Assembly (NCBI GenBank): GCA_027068245.1
Contig: JAMOUF010000076.1
Location: 1-13,454 of the forward strand
Direction of reading: 5' to 3'
DNA: 13,454 nt
Source: Campylobacterales bacterium
Lineage (GTDB): Bacteria; Campylobacterota; Campylobacteria; Campylobacterales; Nitratiruptoraceae
This document shows positions 1 through 7,307 of this stretch, one piece after another (positions within the stretch are counted from its first letter, which is position 1; every line of letters starts with the position of its first letter). The notes under the pieces are model-generated. The model worked only from the letters and a program-made list of their open reading frames with translations. It searched no databases and was not told the DNA's origin. Made by a program: the position numbers and the translations under genes.

Positions 1-1
1 A

Positions 2-898
2 CGGGCTTTTACCTTGACGGAGCTGATCTTTGTGCTGGTTATCGTGTCAGTCCTGTCCGTAGCCGCCTTCAAAGCCCTCTCTTTGCTGGGGGTTAGAAGC
101 TTCAAAGCCAAAGAGCTGACCCGGCTTACTTTGCAAAGCCAGGTGGCGATAGATCAGATCTCTTTGCTTCTGTCACAGCGTATCCCGGCATCTGCAATAG
201 GTTACGATATGAAAAGCGGGGATTTCGACTATATAGGATATATAGCCAATTTTGACAAATATAAAATTTTTGAGTGGCTAAACAGGCCCAAAGAGGAGTT
301 TGACAAAGGAAAATACAGCTCCTTTGCGGATATGGTTCCATCCATAAACGATACCGGATACAGGCTTAAGACCCCTATGTTGGATATGAGCGGTGATGGG
401 TATAATCTCATCTTCGCAGGCAGTTTCGATATAGCCTACTCAGACACTGGGGATATAAAAGATGCCTTTGGGTGGCACTCCCACCAAAGCCGAAACAGCT
501 TCGACATCTCATTTGACAGTGCGAACGACATCATAAAGATAACCGATCCTGTCAAGCCAAAAAGGATATATGAAAAATACTTTTTAACCAACGGCGCCTT
601 CGCCATAGCCAGGGGGGTGGATATCGAGAAAAACGCCGAGTGCATCAAGGATTTGGAGCTAAAAGATATTGACAACACGCTTTTTCTTTTTTATGGTTAC
701 AGGCCCTGGAAGGGCGAGAGTTTCTGCGCCGACGCCAAATCGCAGAAAAAAAGCGGCAAAGCCACGGTTTTGATGGAGTATGTATCCGGATTTGCCATAA
801 GGGAGCAGGATCATACGATAAGGGTTATAATGGATATAAACAGGAGCGTTAAAGGCTCCTCGCCCATACACTTTTCCAAGATGAAGGTTGTGTTTTGA
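2..898 (+). CDS. Large minor prepilin, GspJ/MshO/PilW-like (5' end cut by window edge)
   Basis: The open frame runs in from the window edge. The first visible codons read R-A-F-T-L-T-E-L-I-F-V-L-V, a class III signal peptide with cleavage A^F and Glu at +5, followed by a hydrophobic helix of about 20 residues. By analogy with the MKRAF starts of the next two genes, only about two codons are missing. The TTG at 14 lies inside the prepilin signature and is not the start. The visible protein is 298 aa, large for a pseudopilin, which fits GspJ/PilW/MshO-type minor subunits; the stretch after the helix (SQVAIDQISLLLSQRI) resembles that group. Expected role: inner-membrane prepilin, processed by a prepilin peptidase and placed in a tip complex. 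It overlaps the next gene by 4 nt (TTGA). The subtype is inferred; the prepilin call is secure. Confidence 0.82.
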   Translation, partial: RAFTLTELIFVLVIVSVLSVAAFKALSLLGVRSFKAKELTRLTLQSQVAIDQISLLLSQRIPASAIGYDMKSGDFDYIGYIANFDKYKIFEWLNRPKEEFDKGKYSSFADMVPSINDTGYRLKTPMLDMSGDGYNLIFAGSFDIAYSDTGDIKDAFGWHSHQSRNSFDISFDSANDIIKITDPVKPKRIYEKYFLTNGAFAIARGVDIEKNAECIKDLELKDIDNTLFLFYGYRPWKGESFCADAKSQKKSGKATVLMEYVSGFAIREQDHTIRVIMDINRSVKGSSPIHFSKMKVVF

Positions 899-1341
899 AA
901 AGAGCGTTTAACCTGATAACGGCTGTTTTTATGATTTTGCTGGTAAGCGGACTTGGTATTTTGACAGTAAAATATGTAAAAATCTCCGCCAGACATTTTG
1001 CCGATAGCTATGTAAGGGAGCAGGCGGAGCTCTTTTTGGACAGCGTCATAGAGAGCACCCTGCTAAAGATTGAGGGGATTCGCAGGCAGCCGGGCCGCTG
1101 CCCCGAAAAGTTCACCTTTATAAGCCCAAAAGGACGGTTCGAGGCAAATGTGACTATCGTGAAGTATTTTATGTATCAGGGCCTTGACAATGAGGGCAAA
1201 CCCACATGCGACAACGTGGAGGCCATCTATACCCCTGAGAGCCATGGATATCTGCTTTTGGATATAAATCTTAGCACCATATCCGGATCACAGGTTGTAA
1301 ACCCGCTTTTTATACATAAAAGGACACTGCAAAGACCATGA
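895..1341 (+). CDS. Minor prepilin lacking Glu+5, GspK/PilX/MshP-like
   Basis: 148 aa, starting at a TTG whose bases overlap the preceding stop (TTGA, 895-898), so translation is probably coupled. The N-terminus MKRAFNLITAVF gives a predicted cleavage A^F, and the residue at +5 is Thr instead of the usual Glu. A hydrophobic helix follows (about residues 6-27). In type II secretion the GspK pseudopilin is the one known to lack Glu+5 and it caps the tip complex. The protein is far shorter than GspK (about 300 aa), so MshP/PilX-like is the closer comparison. It contains two cysteines after the helix (in GRCPEK and PTCDN) that could form a disulfide. Its place between two other prepilins supports a tip-complex role. 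Function is inferred from position and N-terminal signature. Confidence 0.72.
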   Translation: MKRAFNLITAVFMILLVSGLGILTVKYVKISARHFADSYVREQAELFLDSVIESTLLKIEGIRRQPGRCPEKFTFISPKGRFEANVTIVKYFMYQGLDNEGKPTCDNVEAIYTPESHGYLLLDINLSTISGSQVVNPLFIHKRTLQRP

Positions 1342-1754
1342 AAAGAGCATTTACAATAACGGAGATCATTTTTGTTCTTGTGATTACGGCCATTATAGCG
1401 GCTACCGCCTTTTACGGCTACAAAACCGACAGGCTAAGAAGAGACGCCGATTTTGTATTTATGCAGCTGCAGCAGGCCAGATACCAGGGGCTAAACGGCC
1501 TTGGCATAGGGGGACTTGGTGATAAAAACAGAAGCTGCGTCGATCCGGACAGGATCAAAGAGATTGCCAAAAAAGAGGGATATGATTTTAGAAGCGAGGT
1601 TTTGGGTAAAGAGATCTGTTTTGACAACTACGCCAGGCCCTATGCGGATATGGTGGAGTTACAAACCCCCCAAAATCTCAGGATAAGTTATAAATCCCGT
1701 GAAAAGGTTATAAAAATATTGCCAAAAAGCGGTTATGTTATAATTTCACAATAA
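1338..1754 (+). CDS. Minor prepilin, GspH/FimT-like
   Basis: 138 aa. The ATG at 1338 overlaps the previous stop (ATGA), and no Shine-Dalgarno is apparent, consistent with coupled translation. The N-terminus MKRAFTITEIIFVLV is a clear type IV prepilin leader with A^F cleavage, Glu+5 and a hydrophobic helix to about residue 26. The following YKTDRLRRDADFVFMQLQQAR segment, with a helical continuation into a short globular domain, resembles GspH/FimT-type minor pseudopilins. Two cysteines (RSCVD and EICFD) could pair. It is the last of three consecutive prepilins before the assembly genes, so it probably belongs to the initiating or tip complex. Exact subtype is uncertain. Confidence 0.75.
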   Translation: MKRAFTITEIIFVLVITAIIAATAFYGYKTDRLRRDADFVFMQLQQARYQGLNGLGIGGLGDKNRSCVDPDRIKEIAKKEGYDFRSEVLGKEICFDNYARPYADMVELQTPQNLRISYKSREKVIKILPKSGYVIISQ

Positions 1755-1769
1755 AAAAACGAGGGTTTT

Positions 1770-3224
1770 ATGGGAAAAATCGTTCTTATATATAAAAACA
1801 AACTTTTTTCTTACGACGGGAATAAACTTGACTCCATAACCGTCAAAGAGGCGAAAAAATACCGTGTTGGCGCCTCTTTTAACAGCAAAAAGCTGATAAC
1901 CCTCTCCTTTAAACTCCCCAAGAACCTCTCCAAAGAGCAGCTCTCACTCCAGGTTGAGCTGAAGCTTTACAAAGATGGTGGCCTAAACCCCAACGAAAAC
2001 TACAAAATCGACTTTGTAACATACGATCTTGAGAGCGAGCGAGAACTTATCGTAGAGGCCTTTGCCGTAGCTTATGAGGATTTGAGCGAGTTTGAGGAGT
2101 ATGCGAAAAAGATCGGATACATAGATATACTTTTTCCAAGATTCATAGCCTATGCGGCGATCTATGAGAATATAAGCCACACCAACGACCTGATCGTTTA
2201 TCTGGGCGAGGATGAGGCTTTTGGCGCTATTTACAAAGAGGGCAAATATATAGGATACAGAATCATAGACGATCTTGCCACGATCTCAAAAAAGTGCGGG
2301 CTTGAGCTGGCAAAGCTAAAATCCGTTCTAAAGGAGCGTGGGCTTGTCAAGGAGAACTACCCTCTGGAGGAGATGCATCTTTACGACGCTTTGGTGGAGG
2401 TATTTTCCAAAAATATCGAAAAACTTATCTATGCGGTGAATTTCAAGCGCACATATTTTGGTTTTGACAGGATCGACAGGGTTTTGATCGATTTTGAAGG
2501 CTCAAATATTAAAGGCATAGAGCGCATCTTTTACAATCTGGGCTTTTATGAGGATGCGGTGTTTAAGCTTTTTGAGTGTTGTGGAAAGAAGGAGCACAGC
2601 TCACTCTATGTTCTGGCACACTATATATACCTTTACGACAATCTGCCATACAGGCTCAATTTCTCCATTTTCAACAGAAAAAAACCCTTTTACAAATATG
2701 AGTCCTTTAAGATCCTGGCCGCCTTCGCAACCATTTTGGCCCTGTTGGGAGGGACATATATATATCTGGACCAGAAAGTTAAGAGGCTGGATGGGATGAT
2801 AGAGGGCAAAAAGAGGGAGCTAAAAGAGCTTGAGAGGAAAGAGAAAAAGTTCGTGGAGCAGATAAAAGGGCTTAAAAAAGAGAAAAAAGAGCTGCAAACT
2901 ACCGCCTCTAAACTTCGTGAAAGCGTTGATACGCTGGAAAACACGCTAAGTTTCATACCTTTTATACAGCAAAATAGGCTGGAGAGGGAGAAATTTATCA
3001 ACGATATAGTCGAAGGGCTTTACAGATATGGCCTAAAAGCCGATAAAATAGAACAAAACGGCACGAAGGCGGTTTTGGTGGATATAATATCTGGTTCAAA
3101 CCAGCGTGAAAACATCGCCTCATTTATGAAATTTTTATACTCAAAAGGATACAAAAGGGTGGATACGAAAGAGATTGTAGGGCAAGAGGGCCTGTATAAA
3201 AGCGTTGTGAGAGTTCAAAAATGA
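1770..3224 (+). CDS. PilM-PilN fusion protein, MshI/GspL-like inner-membrane platform component
   Basis: 484 aa; ATG with GAGG (1761-1764) upstream. Residues 1 to about 300 look like a degenerate actin-like PilM/GspL cytoplasmic domain. The segment LIVYLGEDEAFGAIYKEGKY (141-160) sits where PilM has a phosphate-binding loop, but the usual Asp is missing, and the N-terminal phosphate loop is not recognisable either. Then come one membrane span (about 313-332), a long charged coiled coil (333-395) and a small C-terminal domain (about 405-484) typical of PilN/GspL periplasmic parts. The family role is to join the cytoplasmic ATPase to the periplasmic PilO/PilP alignment complex. Having both halves in one chain matches GspL more than separate PilM and PilN. 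It overlaps the next gene by 4 nt. Loss of nucleotide binding is inferred. Confidence 0.72.
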   Translation: MGKIVLIYKNKLFSYDGNKLDSITVKEAKKYRVGASFNSKKLITLSFKLPKNLSKEQLSLQVELKLYKDGGLNPNENYKIDFVTYDLESERELIVEAFAVAYEDLSEFEEYAKKIGYIDILFPRFIAYAAIYENISHTNDLIVYLGEDEAFGAIYKEGKYIGYRIIDDLATISKKCGLELAKLKSVLKERGLVKENYPLEEMHLYDALVEVFSKNIEKLIYAVNFKRTYFGFDRIDRVLIDFEGSNIKGIERIFYNLGFYEDAVFKLFECCGKKEHSSLYVLAHYIYLYDNLPYRLNFSIFNRKKPFYKYESFKILAAFATILALLGGTYIYLDQKVKRLDGMIEGKKRELKELERKEKKFVEQIKGLKKEKKELQTTASKLRESVDTLENTLSFIPFIQQNRLEREKFINDIVEGLYRYGLKADKIEQNGTKAVLVDIISGSNQRENIASFMKFLYSKGYKRVDTKEIVGQEGLYKSVVRVQK

Positions 3225-3829
3225 GCCTGGATTTTTTTGAGGAGTATCTGCAAGGTATAGACAGGGGCAGAAAAATACTCTATCTGTCGGTTATCGTTAT
3301 ATTTACGGTTCTGTTCTTCTACTTTTTTTTGATCGAGCCAAAGATCGAGGAGCTAAAAAGCAGAGAGCTTAGTTATGAATCCCTTTCCAAAAAGGTGGTT
3401 GAAAAATCCCCCAAAACCCATATTTCCACCATAAAAAGCCTAAAAACCCAGATTGCATCGCTTAAAAATATGATAGACAAGTTAAGCGCTCGGGAACTGA
3501 CATTGAAAACCCGTCTTCAAGAGCTAAATTCCGTATTGATGAGTGAGAAAAACTTTCCCCAGATTCTTGAGAAGATGCTCCAGCTCTCATCGGACCACTC
3601 CATAGCCCTAAATCAGATAGAGATAGAGGAGCGGGAGAAAAAGTATTACGAGAAGATAAAAGTAAAAAAGCGGGTAAAGGTAAAAGGCAGCGGCAGGTTT
3701 TTAAATATCGTGAAATTCGTCAGAGGGATAGAGGATAGTCCCGTTCTTATGAAAGTGGATCGGTATATCGTCGAGACAAACGGCACCCGTCCCAGTTTCG
3801 AGCTGGTTGTAGATTATTTTGGAGTATGA
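3221..3829 (+). CDS. PilO/MshJ/GspM-like alignment protein
   Basis: 202 aa; ATG overlaps the preceding stop (ATGA). A short cytoplasmic N-terminus (about residues 1-18) is followed by one membrane span (about 19-37), then a coiled-coil region rich in Lys, Glu and Leu (about 40-115) and a C-terminal alpha/beta domain ending in FELVVDYFGV. This layout (short N-tail, one span, coiled coil, ferredoxin-like fold) is that of PilO/GspM/MshJ. It probably pairs in the periplasm with the C-terminal part of the upstream PilM-PilN fusion and links to the PilP-like protein downstream. Assignment rests on topology and gene order; sequence similarity in this family is generally low. Confidence 0.7.
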   Translation: MSLDFFEEYLQGIDRGRKILYLSVIVIFTVLFFYFFLIEPKIEELKSRELSYESLSKKVVEKSPKTHISTIKSLKTQIASLKNMIDKLSARELTLKTRLQELNSVLMSEKNFPQILEKMLQLSSDHSIALNQIEIEEREKKYYEKIKVKKRVKVKGSGRFLNIVKFVRGIEDSPVLMKVDRYIVETNGTRPSFELVVDYFGV

Positions 3830-3830
3830 T

Positions 3831-4160
3831 ATGAGGATTGGCCTTTTTTTACTTTTTACTGTTCCGATTTTTGCCGGGGTTTTGGAGCTTGGCGTTAAAT
3901 ACGACCCCTTTGAAAGACCAAAGGGGCTTAAAAGCCCGGCTTTTTCTTCAGGCATCCGGACAGAGGAGCCCGTTTTGGATCTGGTGGCCGTTTTTAACGA
4001 TAAAGCAAATATAAATGGAAGATTTTATAAAATAGGTGATTACATATCCGGATATAAAATCGTAGCCATTAAAAGAAAGTATGTGATTTTAAAAAAGGGC
4101 TCAAAGAGCATAATTTTGCCAATAGTTAAAAAAAGGGTTTTAGCATGGGAAACACGATAA
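3831..4160 (+). CDS. PilP/MshK/GspC-like small periplasmic protein
   Basis: 109 aa from ATG 3831. I prefer this start over the TTG at 3819 because GGAG (3821-3824) is correctly spaced and the product then begins directly with a signal peptide (MRIGLFLLFTVPIFAG). The mature part contains YDPFERP, reminiscent of the DPF-containing segment of PilP, then a compact beta-rich domain (about 45-105: INGRFYKIGDYISGYKIVAI..., KRKYVILKKG) like the homology region of GspC/PilP, which contacts the secretin N0 domain. Its 3' end overlaps the secretin gene by 16 nt, supporting a joint role bridging the inner-membrane platform and the outer-membrane channel. Two mutually exclusive hairpins lie inside this gene (listed separately). 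Confidence 0.68.
   Translation: MRIGLFLLFTVPIFAGVLELGVKYDPFERPKGLKSPAFSSGIRTEEPVLDLVAVFNDKANINGRFYKIGDYISGYKIVAIKRKYVILKKGSKSIILPIVKKRVLAWETR
3905..3945 (+). other. Overlapping alternative hairpins followed by T-run inside the PilP-like gene
   Basis: CCCCTTT (3905-3911) can pair with AAAGGGG (3920-3926), with an 8-nt loop. GGGCT (3924-3928) can instead pair with AGCCC (3933-3937), with a 4-nt loop. The two stems share 3924-3926, so only one can form. GGC and five T residues (3938-3945) follow the second stem, which gives a terminator-like shape. The stretch also encodes the DPFERPKG region, so codon constraint could create it by chance. Confidence 0.35.
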
Positions 4161-5611
4161 AGAAGTTTTTGATATTTTATCTATTTTTAATGACGCTTTT
4201 TGGGGCGGAGTGTGACAACAGGCTGTTTAACCTTACCGCATACAGCGAATCGGGAAACGCTATCCGGATAAAAGATGTGTTGATGGATCTATCCAACAGC
4301 TGCGACATCACCGTGGTTTTTAAAGACAGAGAGGCCAAAAAAAATATATACAGGCCACTGGACTTTGTTAATATAAAAAACTATACCCTAAACGAGCTTT
4401 TGGATTTTTTGCTGGGCGAGAGCAACCTTTTTTACGACTATGACTCAAAGAGGCGGCTGCTTAAGATCTCCTATTTCAGGACAAAAAACTATATCATCGA
4501 CTACATAAACCTCACATCGATGATAAGCGAGAGTAAAAAGTCGATCACCCTGGGAGCCCAGGGCAGCGAAAACGAGAACTCCTACTCAAACTCCGAGGAA
4601 GAGGGGAGCAACGGGCAATCTGTGGACTACACCACGATCATCTCAAAAAGCGAATTTACCTTTTGGAAGAACCTGCAAAGACATCTAAACGCGATGATGC
4701 AAGAAGAGGGTGAAAAGGGGCACAGCGTCTATATCAACAAAGATGCCTCGCTCATAACCGTCACAGGCAATAAGCGGCAGCTAAACAGAGTGGAAAGATT
4801 TTTAAACAGGCTTATGGGAAGGATGCATAAACAGGTGCTTATAGAGGCCAAGCTTATAGAGGTTGTATACAACGATTCCCAGACTACCGGTATCGACTGG
4901 AGCAAGTTCAGCCTCTCCATCAGTGGCAGCAGGGATGCGGCCACCATGAGGCAAAACGGCGTCAGTATAAACAATTTCTCCACCCCCAACTACTTTTTGG
5001 GATACAACTTCAGCGTAGAGGGGCTTTTTGACTTTTTGAAAAAATATGGCGATATAAAAGTGCTTTCAAACCCCAAGATTTTGACGCTCAACAACCAGCC
5101 AGCCATCATCAACGTAGGAGATCAGATATCATACAGATACCCCACCGGCGAGGTGGTTTACTCCACATCCGGACAGCCCTATACCAGCTCCACATACAAC
5201 ATCGGATCCTCTTTTGTAGGGATCACTCTTTATGTGATACCGGAGATCACCGAAGACAACCAGATCATTATGAAGATAAACCCCGTTACCAGCGAGCTTT
5301 TAAAAGACAGCAACCAGAGCCTTCAAAGTATCGACCGCTCCTTGCCTCCGGATATCAAGATAAAGCAGCTCACATCCATCGTGAAGGTAAAAGACGGCCA
5401 GAAGGTTCTAATAGGCGGGCTTATTAGCAAAGACTACTCCACACAGCATAACAAAGTCCCGCTTTTAGGGGATATGCCCGTGGTTGGCAAACTCTTTCAC
5501 AGCACGCAAAAAAGAAAAAAGAGAAGCGAACTTTTCATACTTATAGCGCCAAAAATCGTCAAAGAGAACAGTATGCCAACCATCGACGAACTTAAGATAT
5601 TTAAGGAATAG
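4145..5611 (+). CDS. mshL: Outer-membrane secretin, MshL/PilQ/GspD family
   Basis: 488 aa. It starts at ATG 4145 inside the previous gene and carries a signal peptide (about residues 1-21; the cleavage region LFGA^E does not match a lipobox). Residues about 30-115 form an N0/STN-like domain. A Ser/Glu/Asn-rich linker follows (139-160), as is usual in MshL proteins, then an N1-like domain (about 165-225). The secretin core (about 230-472) opens with QVLIEAKLIEVVYND and contains the family signature VPLLGDMPVVGKLF (438-451) preceded by KVLIGGLIS. It should form the multimeric outer-membrane gate for the pilus or for DNA/protein passage. Size is near that of MshL and CtsD-type secretins and shorter than GspD, consistent with a single N1-like repeat. 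No pilotin gene is seen in the window. AAGGA at its 3' end serves the next gene. Confidence 0.93.
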   Translation: MGNTIKKFLIFYLFLMTLFGAECDNRLFNLTAYSESGNAIRIKDVLMDLSNSCDITVVFKDREAKKNIYRPLDFVNIKNYTLNELLDFLLGESNLFYDYDSKRRLLKISYFRTKNYIIDYINLTSMISESKKSITLGAQGSENENSYSNSEEEGSNGQSVDYTTIISKSEFTFWKNLQRHLNAMMQEEGEKGHSVYINKDASLITVTGNKRQLNRVERFLNRLMGRMHKQVLIEAKLIEVVYNDSQTTGIDWSKFSLSISGSRDAATMRQNGVSINNFSTPNYFLGYNFSVEGLFDFLKKYGDIKVLSNPKILTLNNQPAIINVGDQISYRYPTGEVVYSTSGQPYTSSTYNIGSSFVGITLYVIPEITEDNQIIMKINPVTSELLKDSNQSLQSIDRSLPPDIKIKQLTSIVKVKDGQKVLIGGLISKDYSTQHNKVPLLGDMPVVGKLFHSTQKRKKRSELFILIAPKIVKENSMPTIDELKIFKE

Positions 5612-5613
5612 GC

Positions 5614-6408
5614 TTGGCTGATTATAAAAAACTGGCCTCGGTTTTTGAGGAGAGGGCGGATATCTCCCGCTGTTATGAGACCAGAAGTTTTATGAAATTA
5701 AACAACGAGCTACACTTCATACTTCAAAACGAAACCAAACAGATAATCTTTTTGATAGGCGAACCCGGATGCGGCAAGAGCGTCTTTTTAAACAACCTTA
5801 AAAACCACACCCCCCAGGGAGCGGAGGTGATAAAATTCGACACCCCCTTTTTTGAGCCGGTGGATTTTATAAAGACGCTCATTACCAAAAAGGGCGAGGA
5901 TATAGATAACTACTCATTGGAAGAACTTATAAAGCAGGCGGTTAGGTTATATGGCGACGGCAACACCGTTATAGCGATCGACGAGGCCCAGCTTTTGTCA
6001 AAAGAGCTGATAGAGCTTATAAGGATACTTTCTGACAGCAAGGCTTTCTGGTTTTTGCTGGCGATGCACAGGCATGAATCCAAAGAGATTTTGAACGAGC
6101 CGCAATTTAGCTCCAGGCCCCACAGGATTTTACAGTTTGATCCGCTTAGCTTCGAGGAGGTTAGGGAGTATCTTTCAAAAGAGCTTATAAACAGCGGCGA
6201 GTATATGGTAGATGAGAGATTTAAAAGAGGGCTTTTGAAACTGATATTCAAGCTTAGCCGTGGAAACTTCAGAGATCTTAAAAAGATTTTAAACAGGCTC
6301 TTTTTGATAATGGATCAAGGCAGGAGAGTGGGTAAAAAGGGGTATGAAAAACCGAACCGCTGTTTGGTGACTATGGCGGCGATAGATGGAGATCTAATTG
6401 ATATATAA
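5614..6408 (+). CDS. mshM: AAA ATPase of the ExeA/GspA family, MshM-like (CtsP-like by position)
   Basis: 264 aa from TTG 5614. This start is supported by AAGGA (5603-5607) with a 6-nt spacer, two bases after the secretin stop. Walker A is GEPGCGKS (49-56) and Walker B is VIAIDEAQ (119-126). SRGNFRDLKK (215-224) looks like a sensor 2 region with Arg. Compared with the ExeA consensus, which ends GKT, the P-loop has Cys and a Ser. Members of this family, where studied, aid secretin or pilus assembly at the inner membrane. MshM and ExeA/GspA are the Msh and T2SS relatives; in C. jejuni the gene after the secretin encodes the NTP-binding protein CtsP needed for transformation (from memory). No peptidoglycan-binding or membrane segment is attached, so it is probably cytoplasmic. 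It overlaps the next gene by 11 nt. Confidence 0.82.
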   Translation: MADYKKLASVFEERADISRCYETRSFMKLNNELHFILQNETKQIIFLIGEPGCGKSVFLNNLKNHTPQGAEVIKFDTPFFEPVDFIKTLITKKGEDIDNYSLEELIKQAVRLYGDGNTVIAIDEAQLLSKELIELIRILSDSKAFWFLLAMHRHESKEILNEPQFSSRPHRILQFDPLSFEEVREYLSKELINSGEYMVDERFKRGLLKLIFKLSRGNFRDLKKILNRLFLIMDQGRRVGKKGYEKPNRCLVTMAAIDGDLIDI

Positions 6409-7306
6409 TCTGGAAGAACTTGAAAAAAAGTGTAAAAAATATCGCCGTAAAAAGCTTATGAAGGCTTTTTTGGTTTTAGGCCTGTTTGTGGCTGGGGCGT
6501 TTTATCTTTATAACTCTTTTAAACCCTCAGCCACGCCCCAGCTCCAGCAGCGGGCAGATATGGTTAAAAAGAGCGTAAAAAGGCCTCCTGTGGAAGAGGA
6601 AGCCTCTTTAAAAAAAGTGAATGAAAAAAAAGAGAACAAGGTAAAGCCCGTTAAGAAAAGCGGGGGCTGTTTTGCGGTGCAGGTGCTTTACAGCTATGAC
6701 AAATATCTTGGCAGAGCCCAGGAAGAGCAAAAAAGATTAAATCAAGAGGGGCTTGATTGTTATATAAAAAGAAGCGAAACCCAAAAGGACAGGATCTACC
6801 TAAGATGTAACGCCGCGTATACGAAAGCGGCCCTAAATCCCTTTTTGGATTATTTGAAAAAGGGCGGCATAGGCGACTTCTTTATCGTAAACGAGGATTG
6901 CGTCTATGCAAAAAAGGGCTACCGCCTGCCGGCTTTGGCGAAAGCGAAGCCCGTAAAGCAGGAGCCTAAAAGCAGTAAAAAGGATGTGAAGGTTGTAAAT
7001 GTGCTATCATCTAAAAAGGCTGGAGTGGAAAAACTTCTGCAAGTTTACAAACGACGGCCAAATTACGATATAGCGTTAAAAATAGCAAAAGAGTTTTATG
7101 AGAAAAAAGATTATCAAAAGGCGCTGGAATGGGCCAAAAGGGCCAATCGGCTAAACCGGCAAAAAGAGGGGGCCTGGCTTCTATACGCCAACTCTTTGGA
7201 GGCCCTTGGAAAGAGGGATAAGGCGGTGGAGCTGTTGAGGCTATTTTTGAATTTTCAAAATTCCAAAGAGGCTCAAAAACTTTTGACGAAGTGGAGTAGG
7301 AACTAA
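6398..7306 (+). CDS. MshN-like bitopic protein: membrane anchor, SPOR-like domain and TPR repeats
   Basis: 302 aa from TTG 6398, chosen because GGAG (6388-6391) is well placed; an in-frame ATG at 6458 would remove the cytoplasmic tail but keep the membrane span. Layout: basic cytoplasmic tail (1-20), membrane span (about 21-38), Lys/Pro/Glu-rich linker (42-88), SPOR-like domain (about 91-165: FAVQVLYSYDKYLGRAQEEQ then DRIYLRCNAAYTKAALNPFL), second linker (175-205) and C-terminal TPR-type helices (about 208-300). The periplasmic part has four cysteines (91, 121, 137, 168), enough for two disulfides. MshN proteins normally have anchor plus TPR; an inserted SPOR-like domain suggests attachment to peptidoglycan. 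The position between the ExeA-like and GspE-like ATPases matches MshN and the CtsX slot of C. jejuni. The SPOR call is by eye. Confidence 0.68.
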   Translation: MIYNLEELEKKCKKYRRKKLMKAFLVLGLFVAGAFYLYNSFKPSATPQLQQRADMVKKSVKRPPVEEEASLKKVNEKKENKVKPVKKSGGCFAVQVLYSYDKYLGRAQEEQKRLNQEGLDCYIKRSETQKDRIYLRCNAAYTKAALNPFLDYLKKGGIGDFFIVNEDCVYAKKGYRLPALAKAKPVKQEPKSSKKDVKVVNVLSSKKAGVEKLLQVYKRRPNYDIALKIAKEFYEKKDYQKALEWAKRANRLNRQKEGAWLLYANSLEALGKRDKAVELLRLFLNFQNSKEAQKLLTKWSRN

Positions 7307-7307
7307 A

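Noticed and set aside
2548..2799. 83-codon + strand frame inside the PilM-PilN gene
   Set aside because: Overlaps the conserved transmembrane region in another frame; no ribosome site and odd composition, so not a frameshifted gene.
4165..4216. Possible lipoprotein signal on the secretin
   Set aside because: The residue before the candidate Cys23 is Glu, which does not fit a lipobox; an ordinary signal peptide is more likely.
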